Assembly (NCBI RefSeq): GCF_005280735.1
Contig: NZ_CP040078.1
Location: 2,728,001 to 2,792,000, forward strand
DNA from: Trinickia violacea
Lineage (GTDB): Bacteria; Pseudomonadota; Gammaproteobacteria; Burkholderiales; Burkholderiaceae
Direction: 5' to 3'
DNA: 64,000 nucleotides
The translations under genes were made by a program, and so were the position numbers. Below the pieces are notes generated by a model that saw nothing but the letters and a program-made list of their open reading frames with translations, was not told the origin of the DNA and made no database searches. Positions 51,900 to 60,366 of the stretch are shown in pieces. Numbering within the stretch: position 1 is the first letter of the stretch; each line of letters starts with the position of its first letter.

Positions 51900-52367
51900 A
51901 TGCCCTCGATGCTGCCCTCCTCCGGCGACGATGCCGGCGAGCAAGCCGACCAGTCCGAATTGCTCGATCTCGTCGGCTACAACATTCGACGCGCCTACAT
52001 CGTGATCCAGGCGTTGTTCGACAAGGAGATGGAAAAGCATGAGCTGCGGCAGGCGGAGTTCAGCGTGCTGTCGGTCCTCAAGGGTAATCCCGGTATCAAT
52101 CAGAGGGCGCTCGCCGAAGCGCTCGCCGTGGCGCCGCCGAACCTCGCGACACTGCTCGATCGCCTCGAAGCGCGCGGACTCCTGACCCGGCAGCGCAGCG
52201 TCGACGACAAACGCGTCCAGCATGTTGAATTGACCACGCAAGGTGCACGGCTGTATGGGCGCGCGCTGAAGTCCGCGGCGAACGCGGACAGCGCGGCAAT
52301 AGAAAAGCTGAGCGATAGCGAACGCGCGCAATTGAAAGCCCTGCTGCGCAAGATCTTCACTGAATAA
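51900..52367 (+). CDS. MarR family repressor of hydroxycinnamate genes (CouR/FerC-like)
   Basis: A 155-residue MarR-type regulator. Helices VGYNIRRAYIVIQALFDKEMEKHELRQAEFSVLSVL lead into a winged helix with INQRALAEALAVAPPNLATLLDRLEARGLLTRQRSVDDKRVQHVELT. Regulators of this kind (CouR, FerC, FerR) are released from DNA by hydroxycinnamoyl-CoA. It is divergent from the crotonase-fcs genes, with a perfect ATAGTTAT/ATAACTAT palindrome between them. No clear ribosome binding site precedes the ATG at 51900; a second ATG at 51909 is possible. Confidence 0.88.
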   Translation: MPSMLPSSGDDAGEQADQSELLDLVGYNIRRAYIVIQALFDKEMEKHELRQAEFSVLSVLKGNPGINQRALAEALAVAPPNLATLLDRLEARGLLTRQRSVDDKRVQHVELTTQGARLYGRALKSAANADSAAIEKLSDSERAQLKALLRKIFTE

Positions 52368-52434
52368 TCCACCGCGCCGCGTTCGAGAACCCGCCGTTCG
52401 ACAATCGCTTGCGATCGACTGCCGCCTAGCGAGG

Positions 52435-53382
52435 CTAGCTTGGCGTCGCTTGGCAGAGGGCACTGCGCAGTGCCTGCGCCAGCTGCTGCTGAGCGAGGCG
52501 CGCGGCTTGCACCGCCCCGCCCATACTGATGAATCCGTGCGCGAGTCCGTGGTACTCGACCACCATCGCATCGTTTCCGGCTTCCAACAAGCGCTGCCCG
52601 TAAGCCAGCGCTTCGTCGCGAAGCGGGTCGTACGCGGCGATCTGCACCAGCGCCGGCGGCAAACCCGATAAATCCTCCGCGAAAAGCGGCGCCGCCCGTA
52701 GATCGTTGGGCGGTTCGCCACCGAAATAGTGATGGTTGAAGTAGCCGATTGCGCGCGCGGTCAGCGTGGGGCCGCTCGCGTGCAGCCTGCGCGAAGGAAA
52801 ATCGCCGAGCGCGCCGGCGGCGGCCGGGGGATACACCAGCGCCTGGAATACGATGGCCGGTCCGCCTCGGTCCCGCGACAGCATGCACGTCACAGCGGCC
52901 AGCAACGCACCGGCGCTGTCGCCCGCCACGGCGACCCTGGCTTCGCTTGACGCCAAGGTTCCCACGTTGCCCGCCGCCCACTGCAGCGCCGTCCAGGCGT
53001 CTTCAATCGCGGCGGGAAATGGATGCTCAGGAGCAAGCCGGTAATCGACCGACACGACCGCTGCGCCGGCGTCTTCGCAAAGCCGGCGGCAGACGTTGTC
53101 GTATCCGTCGAGGTCGCCAAGCACAAATCCGCCCCCGTGGTAGTAGACGACAACGCCGTGGGCCGATTCGCGTCGCGGACGATAGATGCGGACACGCAGC
53201 TTGCCGCCGGGTCCGTCGATCTCCTGGTCTGTCACGGCGACATCCGCGGGATTCACGTCTGCTGCCGCAAGAATATGGCGATACAGCTCGCGAGCGGCGT
53301 TCGGCGGCAGATCGGCCAAGTCGGGCGCACCGGCTGCTTTAGCCTGAGCAACGATATGTTCCAGTGTCTTATCGAGTGGCAT
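52435..53382 (-). CDS. Alpha/beta hydrolase of the hormone-sensitive lipase (HSL) family, probable aryl esterase
   Basis: A 315-residue esterase. The oxyanion motif is YYHGGGFVLGD, the nucleophile elbow GDSAG (serine), then the acid in YDPLRDEA and the histidine in GLAHGF. These are the hallmarks of HSL (family IV) esterases, which act on short acyl or aryl esters. It follows a porin gene after 49 bp within the aromatic cluster. Release of hydroxycinnamates from plant ester conjugates is therefore likely, but the absence of a signal peptide means the ester must first enter the cell. The ATG at 53382 (MPLDKTLEHIV) lacks a good ribosome binding site. Confidence 0.87.
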   Translation of the reverse strand: MPLDKTLEHIVAQAKAAGAPDLADLPPNAARELYRHILAAADVNPADVAVTDQEIDGPGGKLRVRIYRPRRESAHGVVVYYHGGGFVLGDLDGYDNVCRRLCEDAGAAVVSVDYRLAPEHPFPAAIEDAWTALQWAAGNVGTLASSEARVAVAGDSAGALLAAVTCMLSRDRGGPAIVFQALVYPPAAAGALGDFPSRRLHASGPTLTARAIGYFNHHYFGGEPPNDLRAAPLFAEDLSGLPPALVQIAAYDPLRDEALAYGQRLLEAGNDAMVVEYHGLAHGFISMGGAVQAARLAQQQLAQALRSALCQATPS

Positions 53383-53431
53383 TGGGAGAGGTATCCGATT
53401 CCTGTGTTGACGCACGCATCGTCCGACTCGC

Positions 53432-54508
53432 TTAGAAGCGCGTTTGCAAGCCAATGCGCCCTATGAATTGCGACGCCGAGCTCGACGCGACCATCACGTC
53501 GTTGATCTGCGCGTTCGCTCCTTGGTTGGCCCGCTGATAGACGGCCGCGACATACACGTTGGTGCGCTTCGAGAAGTTGTACTGCACCTCGGCGGTCAAC
53601 TGGTGCGCGTGGTTATCGTCGACAACGCTGTTGCCTTTCATGTACGAATACACGCCGCTGATCAGCCACGGACTGTCGAACGAATACGCGGCGCCCACTT
53701 CGGCCTGCCAGACGCCCGCGCCGTTCAAGTTGTTGTGCACCGTCGTGAAGAGCGCGGTCGTGACGACATTGCCAATGTGATAGTGCGCGCCGACGCCCCA
53801 GTTGCGCACGCTGTCTTGCACACCGGCGACGGCCGTCTTCGTGAGGGTGTACGCCGCGTTGGCGCCAAACGGGCCGTTCACGTAGTTGAGGCCGAAGCTT
53901 TGCGCGTTGCCCGCGCCGATCGATCCGGCCACGTTGCCGAAGCCATACATCGCGCCCGCCGAAAAGCCGTCGATGGTCGGGCTCAGGTATTTCACCGAGT
54001 TCTGCACGCGCTCGCCGGCCATACGGTCCCAGTCGAATGCGCCGGTCGGGTTGTTCGGCAGCGCGAGCTTCGCGAATGGGCCATTGCGGAAGTCGTAAAC
54101 CCCTTGCGCGTAGAACGCCGCGTCGTCCAAACCGAAAAACAGCGAATCGACCATGAAGTCGTATTGATTGCCGAGCGTAATGCGCCCCCACTGCTGATCG
54201 TCGAGACCGACGTAGGCGTTGCGCCCGAAAAGACTTTGCCCCGGCATGAACGAGCCGGTGCCGAGTGTGAACTGATTCGTCAAATCGAATACCGCTTTCA
54301 AGCCCCCGCCCAAATCTTCCCTGCCGTCGATCTTGAGCAGATTCGGCACTTCGATGCCGTCGTCGAACTTCACGACACGGCTTCCGCCTTGATTGCTGAC
54401 GTAGGAAACACCGCCATCGATCAAGCCGCTCAAGGTCACGCTGCTCTGCGCGAACGCGTGGCACGCGAACAGCGCACAGGCCGCCGCACAGACCGCTTTC
54501 AACTTCAT
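53432..54508 (-). CDS. Gram-negative porin of the aromatic-acid cluster
   Basis: A 358-residue outer-membrane porin. The signal peptide is residues 1-20 (cleavage AFA/QSS). SSVTLSGLIDGGVSYVSNQGG, GREDLGGGLKAVFDLTNQF and SLFGRNAYVGL are typical early strands, and the protein ends RIGLQTRF with the terminal phenylalanine needed for assembly. It is distinct from the porin at 16687-17817 but of the same family. Its place between the MFS transporter and the esterase suggests entry of hydroxycinnamates or their esters. A stem-loop 65-92 bp upstream (54573-54600) separates it from the MFS gene. Confidence 0.92.
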   Translation of the reverse strand: MKLKAVCAAACALFACHAFAQSSVTLSGLIDGGVSYVSNQGGSRVVKFDDGIEVPNLLKIDGREDLGGGLKAVFDLTNQFTLGTGSFMPGQSLFGRNAYVGLDDQQWGRITLGNQYDFMVDSLFFGLDDAAFYAQGVYDFRNGPFAKLALPNNPTGAFDWDRMAGERVQNSVKYLSPTIDGFSAGAMYGFGNVAGSIGAGNAQSFGLNYVNGPFGANAAYTLTKTAVAGVQDSVRNWGVGAHYHIGNVVTTALFTTVHNNLNGAGVWQAEVGAAYSFDSPWLISGVYSYMKGNSVVDDNHAHQLTAEVQYNFSKRTNVYVAAVYQRANQGANAQINDVMVASSSASQFIGRIGLQTRF

Positions 54509-54572
54509 CGGATTCTCCTAACCTGATATGAAAGTCCGGCAGTCGTTTGCCGCCGGTTTGCTTAATGCTTGA

Positions 54573-54600
54573 GGGCCGTTTCGATGGAACGAGACGGCCC
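54573..54600 (-). terminator. Stem-loop between the MFS gene and the porin
   Basis: GGGCCGT/ACGGCCC arms (54573-54579 and 54594-54600) plus an inner TCG/CGA pairing give a 10-bp stem with one mismatch. Located 143 bp after the MFS stop codon on the minus strand; no T tract. Confidence 0.4.
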
Positions 54601-54742
54601 GTACGGACGCGCGAACGCACCGTAGTCCGGCCGTGAGGCCGCTCCGTTTGCTTGCTTGGAAAGCCGTGTAGATCGCTATCGCTGCGCAGACCGGGCTATC
54701 GATTGCCCGGCACGCGATGCATTGCGCGAATACGCCTAACGC

Positions 54743-56002
54743 TCAAACCGTATCGCGCGATACGCCCAGCGTTTCGGCAACGCGGTTTTCGCGCTTGCGC
54801 GGCGCCGTTTCGACGAGAAACACCGACACCACCGCGCCGCCGATGAGCCCGGCGAGCGCAAAGTCGAGCGTGAACGCAAGCCCGAAATGCTGAGCGATAT
54901 AACCCGCGATCACAGGCGCCAGACCGCCGCCAAAGATCTCCCCGGTACCGGAAACGAAACCGACCGACGACGCGACGAGCCCAAGTGGCGCCGCTTCCGT
55001 CGCAATGGGTCCGCTCAGCAGCCCCAGCAGGCCGAGCGCGAACACCGAGATGCCGAACAAGAGCGCAAACAAAAGCTGCGGATTCGCGCCGGTCTGCGAA
55101 AAGACGTAGAGCAGAAACGCGGCGCCGACGAACGCGATGAACGCCGCGGCGCGGCGCCCGATGAAGTCCGAAACGCCCGCTACGCCAAACGAGCCGATAA
55201 AGCCGCCGAAACCGATTGCCGATACGACAAAGCCCATGCTTTGCGTGTCGAGATGAAGCACTTCCACGAGGTACGTGGGCACCATCGCGCTAACGACGAA
55301 AATGCCGGCCATCGCGCAGAGAATCGCGAGCGTCGCGAGCAGAACGTTGCGGCTGCCGAACAGCGCGGTCCAGCGCGCCTTCACATGCCCCGCATCCGAT
55401 CCCGGCAACTCGCTCTTCGGATGGTCACGCAGCATGGCTGCAATCAGCGCAGCGACGATCAGCCCCGGGATCGCCGAAATCATGAATACCCAATGCCACG
55501 ACGGCACGACGCGCAAGAGCTGCGTCGCGATGATCGGCGCAAAGCCCAGACCCAGCAGCGAGAACATGCTCAATTGCAAGCCCTGGTTGAAACCGCGCCG
55601 CGACGGCAGCGACGCCTCGCCGGTAGCCGCCACGCTTGCGGGCGTGAACGCGCCTTCGGCGACCCCCATGATTGCGCGGATCAGCATGAGGCTCCCGAAG
55701 CTGGCGGCGAGGCCCGACAGGCTCGACAGCAGCGAAAACGCGATCATCGTGACGACGAGAATCTTCTTGCGGCCGATGCGATCCGACACCGGCCCCATCG
55801 CGATCGCCCATACGCCCCATGCGACGCTGAGAATGCCGATCAGGCTGCCGAGCTGCTGAAAGTCGAGCCCCAGGTCGCGCATCATGTGCGGAAACAGCGG
55901 CGCGACGATCCAGCGGTCGAGGCCGACGAGGCCGAAGCCCAGCGCCAGCAGGATGAGCGTTTTGCGCTCATAGGCCGTGTCGTGGTGGGGATTAAGGTTC
56001 AT
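54743..56002 (-). CDS. MFS transporter for aromatic acids (CouT-like)
   Basis: A 419-residue MFS permease with twelve membrane segments. It starts ERKTLILLALGFGLVGLDRWIVAPLFPHMMRDLGLDFQQLGSLIGILSVAWGVWAIAMGPVSDRIGRKK, containing the D-R-I-G-R-K motif between helices 2 and 3. It resembles transporters placed beside hydroxycinnamate genes, such as CouT. A copy of the MarR-type motif (56034-56048) lies 32 bp upstream of the start, tying it to the crotonase-fcs regulon although it is 3 kb away. A 14-bp palindrome (54750-54763) overlaps its last codons. Confidence 0.88.
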   Translation of the reverse strand: MNLNPHHDTAYERKTLILLALGFGLVGLDRWIVAPLFPHMMRDLGLDFQQLGSLIGILSVAWGVWAIAMGPVSDRIGRKKILVVTMIAFSLLSSLSGLAASFGSLMLIRAIMGVAEGAFTPASVAATGEASLPSRRGFNQGLQLSMFSLLGLGFAPIIATQLLRVVPSWHWVFMISAIPGLIVAALIAAMLRDHPKSELPGSDAGHVKARWTALFGSRNVLLATLAILCAMAGIFVVSAMVPTYLVEVLHLDTQSMGFVVSAIGFGGFIGSFGVAGVSDFIGRRAAAFIAFVGAAFLLYVFSQTGANPQLLFALLFGISVFALGLLGLLSGPIATEAAPLGLVASSVGFVSGTGEIFGGGLAPVIAGYIAQHFGLAFTLDFALAGLIGGAVVSVFLVETAPRKRENRVAETLGVSRDTV

Positions 56003-56323
56003 GTAAGCGTCTCCAATCGTTGTTCCTGGCGATATAGTTATTTTACATATTCGTTATAGATCATAAGTTGTTTACGTGCGAAAGCAAGCGCGCTGCGCTA
56101 AGGGAAAACGCTGAACGGGTTCCGGGGCCAGGTTCGGTCGCAAGGAAGGCCATGGAGATCGCGTCAGGAAGCAACGCGTGGAGACGTCGCTGCCCCGGTG
56201 CCGGGATCGGTGTCGTGAAGATGAACGGCTGGGGATTGACGGGGAGGCGCGTCAGACGCGCGAATCGCGACACCCGGCTAAAGCATCGTGGTCAACGATC
56301 TTCGTGGCGAGCCGGATGGTGGC
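56003..56323. other. 321-bp intergenic region with MarR-type motif C
   Basis: Near the MFS start the sequence carries ATAGTTAT (56034-56041), then TTT and ACATA (56045-56049), the left arm and start of the right arm of the palindrome at 51764-51784. The rest holds short frames on both strands (for example 56061-56273 minus), none with a domain or a ribosome binding site. A decayed gene fragment is possible but not shown. Confidence 0.5.
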
Positions 56324-57658
56324 TCAGAGCGCTGCGCGCTGCGGACCGCCTGTCGCTTCACGGCCGCCACGCCGCCGCTCGCGCAAGATCAAGACAAGCG
56401 AGATCAAAGCGAAGGTGGCGAGGCACACGGCGGGAATCAACATCGGCGCCTTGGTGCTTCCGCTGATTTGACGCACCCACGGCACGAGATTCTGCGCAGC
56501 AAACCCACCGATATTGCCCAGCGAATTGATCGCGGCGATGCCCGCCGCCGCGCGTGCGCCGGTCAGGAATTTCGGCGGCAGCGTCCAAAAGCATGGCAAG
56601 AGCAGGTACATGCACGGTGCGCCAAGGCACAGCGCGACGAAACGCAGCGTGTTGGTCGGCAAAAATACGCTGCAAAGAAAGAACACCGTTCCCAAGAGCG
56701 CGATGCACAGCATCGCGACGATCGTGCGATGACCGGCGCGCAGCTTCGACGGCAGCCACGCGAGCATGATCGTCGCCGCGAGCCAAGGCAGCGTGTTGAG
56801 CAAACCGTTGGTCGTGTTGCTGACGCCGAAGCCTTTGACGAGCGTCGGCAGCCAGTAGCTCACGCCGTACACGGAGATCGACAGCATCATGTAGAAGAAC
56901 GCCATGCCGAGCACTCGCCGCTCGATCAGTACGGAGAGCGGAGTCGAGTGAACCGTGCTTGTCTTCTGCGCGAGAGAGCGCTCGGCATCGAGCGTCTCCG
57001 CAAGCCAGGTTCGTTCGTGGTCGGCAAGAAACCGCGCTTTCGCAGGCGAGGCCGGCAGCCAGCGCAGCACGACCCCTGTCAGCAGCAACGACGGCAGACC
57101 CGTCACGATGAACACGAGCTGCCAGCCTTGCAACCCGAAGAGCCCGCCCTTGTCGAGCAGAAAACCGCAGATCGGCGCGCCAAGCATATTGCCGAGACTG
57201 CTGCCGACCGTGAAGTAGCCGAGCATCCGCACGCGGTGCCGCGCCGGGAACCACAGCGTGAGGTAATAGATGACACCGGGATACAGGCCGGCTTCGGAGG
57301 CCCCTAGCAGGAAACGCAGCGTATAGAACATCGCCGTGTTCTTCGTAAATGCGAGCAAGATCGTGACGGTGCCCCACGTCAGCATGATCCGCGCGATCCA
57401 GCGCGGTGCGCCGTATTTATGCAGCATCACGTTGCTCGGCACTTCGAACAGCAGGTAGCCGATAAAGAATAGCGACGCGCCGAGGCCGTAGGCCGTCTCG
57501 CTCAAGCCGAGACTGTCGAGCATCTGCAGCTTGGCGAAGCTGATGTTCGCGCGATCGATATAAGCGACGAGGTACAGCAGGCCCACCAACGGCATCAATC
57601 TGAGCGCAAGGCGGTTGATCAGCCTTGCTTCGTCGTTTGCCTGCGTATCGGTGTTCAC
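56324..57658 (-). CDS. MFS transporter of the anion:cation symporter (ACS) family
   Basis: A 444-residue twelve-segment permease. The N-terminal NRLALRLMPLVGLLYLVAYIDRANISFAKLQMLDSLGLSETAYGLGASLFFIGYLLFEVPSNVMLHKYGAPRWIARIM pattern is diagnostic of the ACS family (tartrate, glucarate, phthalate and hydroxybenzoate-type carriers). It follows the RraA-like gene after 108 bp on the same strand. The substrate is likely a dicarboxylate or aromatic acid whose breakdown yields a product for the aldolase. Its C terminus is basic (RERRRGGREATGG). Confidence 0.9.
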   Translation of the reverse strand: MNTDTQANDEARLINRLALRLMPLVGLLYLVAYIDRANISFAKLQMLDSLGLSETAYGLGASLFFIGYLLFEVPSNVMLHKYGAPRWIARIMLTWGTVTILLAFTKNTAMFYTLRFLLGASEAGLYPGVIYYLTLWFPARHRVRMLGYFTVGSSLGNMLGAPICGFLLDKGGLFGLQGWQLVFIVTGLPSLLLTGVVLRWLPASPAKARFLADHERTWLAETLDAERSLAQKTSTVHSTPLSVLIERRVLGMAFFYMMLSISVYGVSYWLPTLVKGFGVSNTTNGLLNTLPWLAATIMLAWLPSKLRAGHRTIVAMLCIALLGTVFFLCSVFLPTNTLRFVALCLGAPCMYLLLPCFWTLPPKFLTGARAAAGIAAINSLGNIGGFAAQNLVPWVRQISGSTKAPMLIPAVCLATFALISLVLILRERRRGGREATGGPQRAAL

Positions 57659-57766
57659 GATGTCTCCTGCACTCGCGCGGTTGCGCGAGTGATAGTGTTC
57701 GAACCGCGTGACGCCTTGCTGAACTTCTTCTGCCGATCTAGCGTGCCTAATTCAGTACCTAAGCGC

Positions 57767-58501
57767 TTACGTTTTGTTCGCACGCCATTGCGCGTAAGCG
57801 GCAAGCGTCGCCTCGTCGGGCGGATAGGTCCCCCGCAGCGGCGCCCCCGCTTCGATCCGCTCGGCGATGAAGGCTTCCAGCCGTTCCTGCTCCGTCGCAT
57901 CGCGCGCCACGTCTTCTGCGAGATGGCGCGGCACGATCACGACACCGTCGCCATCGCCGACGACAATGTCGCCCGGATACACCGCCACGCCGCCACAAGC
58001 GATCGGCACGTTCATATCGACGGCGTGATGTTTAGCGAGATTGAGTGGCGCGCTTGCGCCTGCGCAAAAAATCGGCAGGCCGAGCCCGGCGATGGTGCTG
58101 CTGTCGCGCACCGGGCCGTCCGACACCATGCCCGCGACGCCGCGCTGCTTGAGCCGTGCCGCGAGAATCGAACCGACCGACGCCACGCTGCGCTCGCCTC
58201 GGCAATCCTGCACGAGCACGCTGCCGGCGGGCGCCGTCTCTACCGCTTTGCGCTGCGGGTGATCGGGGTTCTGAAACACGCCCAAATGATCGAGATCTTC
58301 GCGCGCTGGAATATTGCGCAGCGTAAAGGCCGGGCCGACCAGATTCGGCGTGCCGGCGGCCGGCTTGACAAGCGGCGCGACGCCTTGCAAAAAAACGTTG
58401 CGCAAGCCGCGCTTGAACAATTGCGTCGTGAGCGTCGCGGTGCTGACGTGGCGCAGTTGCTCGAGCGCAGCATCGCTCACCGCAATATCGGATGCGTTCA
58501 T
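57767..58501 (-). CDS. RraA-like protein / HMG-CHA aldolase family
   Basis: A 244-residue protein of the RraA/4-hydroxy-4-methyl-2-oxoglutarate aldolase family. The family blocks VQDCRGERSVASVGSILAARLKQRGVAGMVSDGPVRDSSTI and GVAVYPGDIVVGDGDGVVIVP are present; the R-G-x20-D type metal/substrate residues appear in the first. Many such proteins in proteobacterial catabolic operons cleave 4-carboxy-4-hydroxy-2-oxoadipate or decarboxylate oxaloacetate rather than regulate RNase E. Pairing with an ACS permease supports a catabolic role. The ATG at 58501 gives the usual length. Confidence 0.88.
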   Translation of the reverse strand: MNASDIAVSDAALEQLRHVSTATLTTQLFKRGLRNVFLQGVAPLVKPAAGTPNLVGPAFTLRNIPAREDLDHLGVFQNPDHPQRKAVETAPAGSVLVQDCRGERSVASVGSILAARLKQRGVAGMVSDGPVRDSSTIAGLGLPIFCAGASAPLNLAKHHAVDMNVPIACGGVAVYPGDIVVGDGDGVVIVPRHLAEDVARDATEQERLEAFIAERIEAGAPLRGTYPPDEATLAAYAQWRANKT

Positions 58502-58601
58502 GAACAGGTCCTGATCGAGTGGAGGAATCGCAGGCTTGCTGCGGCCTTGAACGCCGCAAAGCAACTGCGCTCGCCGAGCGAAAGCGTCGCAACGCTCAAA
58601 A

Positions 58602-58613
58602 AGGTACCGGTAC
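58602..58613. promoter_or_regulatory. Palindrome GGTACCGGTACC upstream of the RraA-like gene
   Basis: A 12-bp perfect palindrome made of two GGTACC units, 101 bp before the RraA-like start and preceded by an A-rich stretch. The regulator is unknown; no regulator gene is adjacent. Confidence 0.35.
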
Positions 58614-58749
58614 CATTCGCAATCGTCTGCTTAGGGATTACACGGAGAAAGAGGCGCAAACGCGCCCGCACAGGCCGCGGCGCGAGAACCACATCGATCG
58701 ATCACGAAGCCCGCTCGACGCAGGCTTCGTGTGCGCCAAGAAGCGGCAG

Positions 58750-58986
58750 TCAAGAAGCAAAGAGAATGAACGGCAACGTCGCCATGAGATAGACGGTAAG
58801 GCCAATCATCGGCAAGCCGAACGCGATAGCGATAGCGGCCAGGGCCGCCCCCGCCAAGACGAGCACTCTCAGTTTCTGCTGACGCCGGTGCTTCGCTGCG
58901 AGCGGGTTCGGCGGCACCGGCAAACCGCCGCCGTTTTTATCGTTCTTCTCTTCGCTCGCGTGCTTCCAAAACGTCAGGCCAAGCAT
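58750..58986 (-). CDS. Small inner-membrane protein of unknown function
   Basis: A 78-residue protein, not recognised. The first 38 residues are hydrophilic and charged (HASEEKNDKNGGG, AAKHRRQQK). Two closely spaced hydrophobic segments follow (VLVLAGAALAAIAIAFGLPMIGLTVYLMATLPFILF), consistent with a helical hairpin and a cytosolic N terminus. An AGGAGAA ribosome binding site 5 nt before the ATG supports translation. A 9-bp stem (58703-58711 with 58723-58731) lies 19 bp after the stop codon and may end the transcript. It stands alone. Confidence 0.72.
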   Translation of the reverse strand: MLGLTFWKHASEEKNDKNGGGLPVPPNPLAAKHRRQQKLRVLVLAGAALAAIAIAFGLPMIGLTVYLMATLPFILFAS

Positions 58987-59163
58987 GACTTTCTCCTACG
59001 ACATGCAAACCATTTTCGCGCGGAACGAGCGGAGAAAGGCGTTAAGACTCGCGAACCGGGCGTAAACCCGGTGTAAATAATGCCGCCTCGCGTTCGAATC
59101 TTTATGCAATTTTTGCGGACGACGGCCGCCTTTTTCTGAAATCGATCGGCATCGGCGGGTAAT

Positions 59164-59190
59164 GTTTTCGTCAGTTACATCGACGAAAAC
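59164..59190. promoter_or_regulatory. Inverted repeat in front of the lytic transglycosylase gene
   Basis: GTTTTCGTC (59164-59172) and GACGAAAAC (59182-59190) are perfect 9-bp arms around a 9-bp spacer, ending 10 bp before the ATG at 59201. It can form an RNA hairpin over the ribosome binding region or serve as an operator. Confidence 0.5.
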
Positions 59191-59200
59191 GCTAACAACC

Positions 59201-59863
59201 ATGAACAACAATTTCGGCGATCGGCTGAGCGCGCGTTCGCGCAGCCTTCGCAGTTTTGTTCTTGCGGCAATCGTAGCCGTCGGCTTGAGTCACGGAATCA
59301 GTTACGGCGCGGATGCTTCGGGCGCCGCTGCTTCCGATATCGCGCCGCCCTCGAGCTCACCGCTCGCTCCCGCGTCCGATGCGGCGCAAGACCGCACTCC
59401 CACAGCGGAAGACATCGCGACGGTACTCAACGTCCGCTTTCATATCGGCCTGCAAGAGTCGCTGAAAATCGGGCATGCCGTGCTGAATGCGGCGAAACGC
59501 GACACGATATCGCCGTTGTTGCTGCTCGCGGTGATTGCGGTCGAATCCAATTTCGACCGCTTCGCGGTGAGCGTGGTCGGCGCGAAGGGCCTCATGCAAG
59601 TGCTGCCGTCGCAGCACCGGGACCGCGTGCAGCGCACCGCCGATCTCACCGACGCGGGCATCAACGTCAGCATCGGGTCCGCGATCCTGCATGACTATAT
59701 CGAGGCATCGGACGGCGATGTCCACGACGCGCTGGCCCGCTATAGCGGCGGCGCGCGAGGCTACGCCAGGCGGGTGACCGATCGCATGAACGTGATTAAG
59801 ACAGCCTTCAGCAATACCGCACACAACAACGCCTTCGCATCGCCGGCGGCGTTGAAGTATTGA
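59201..59863 (+). CDS. Lytic transglycosylase-like (SLT domain) exported protein
   Basis: A 220-residue protein with an N-terminal hydrophobic segment (about 17-36) acting as signal or anchor. A Ser/Pro/Ala-rich linker (38-65) leads to a C-terminal SLT domain with the catalytic glutamate E115 in LLAVIAVESNFD, then GAKGLMQVLPSQH and ALARYSGGARGYARRV. Such enzymes cut the glycan strands of peptidoglycan. It is short for a housekeeping MltC/Slt type and resembles specialised transglycosylases. The ATG at 59201 is chosen because the upstream ATG (59162) would translate a 9-bp inverted repeat; the longer form is still possible. Confidence 0.85.
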   Translation: MNNNFGDRLSARSRSLRSFVLAAIVAVGLSHGISYGADASGAAASDIAPPSSSPLAPASDAAQDRTPTAEDIATVLNVRFHIGLQESLKIGHAVLNAAKRDTISPLLLLAVIAVESNFDRFAVSVVGAKGLMQVLPSQHRDRVQRTADLTDAGINVSIGSAILHDYIEASDGDVHDALARYSGGARGYARRVTDRMNVIKTAFSNTAHNNAFASPAALKY

Positions 59864-59975
59864 CCAGGGCGGCACCGCATTTTTCCATGCACCGGCCGCT
59901 TTTTTGCACGACGTTTATGCGGCTGTGCGTACTCTGGAATCAAGCTGATCAACCCGGGCGCTTTCGCTTCATACC

Positions 59976-60329
59976 ATGGCTTCCACTCAATGGCTCAAGG
60001 TCGTGCACGCCGAATCCAGCGCGCCGGCACAATCGGTTTCGCGCAACAACGTCATTCGGTTTCCTTCCTCTCAGCGGATCTTGCTGCCGGTAAGCCTCCA
60101 CTATGCGTCGCCCGAGCAATCGCGTGCGCAAATCCGGGCGCTGCTGCACTGCCCGCTCGGCGTGTACGTAGCCGGCATCGAAGCCGTACGCGGCGACGTG
60201 CGCGTGCTATTCGACATCGCCGCCGAAGACTTCGACTTCACCTTGCACACGTTGATCGCCACGCTGCCGCAAGCGACGATCGGACGGCTCTCGCGGCGCA
60301 GTGTCAAAGCCGCAAGCAGCCGCGCTTGA
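59976..60329 (+). CDS. Conserved-looking hypothetical protein
   Basis: A 117-residue protein, not recognised. It has a polar N terminus followed by an alternating strand/helix region, RILLPVSLHYASPEQSRAQIRALLHCPLGVYVAGIEAVRGDVRVLFDIAAEDFDFTLHTLIATLPQATIGRLSRR. This could be a small alpha/beta domain of the ferredoxin-like type. No signal peptide or membrane helix is present. The codon pattern is coherent and the reverse frames are poorer. It is alone between the transglycosylase gene and a convergent hypothetical gene. Confidence 0.65.
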   Translation: MASTQWLKVVHAESSAPAQSVSRNNVIRFPSSQRILLPVSLHYASPEQSRAQIRALLHCPLGVYVAGIEAVRGDVRVLFDIAAEDFDFTLHTLIATLPQATIGRLSRRSVKAASSRA

Positions 60330-60366
60330 CTCGTCCTGCTTTGCGCCAAGACGCACCTTGCCGTTC

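Noticed and set aside
56068..56466. A 132-codon frame overlapping the region before the ACS permease end.
   Set aside because: It overlaps the 3' end of the permease gene, is Arg-rich and has no recognisable motif.
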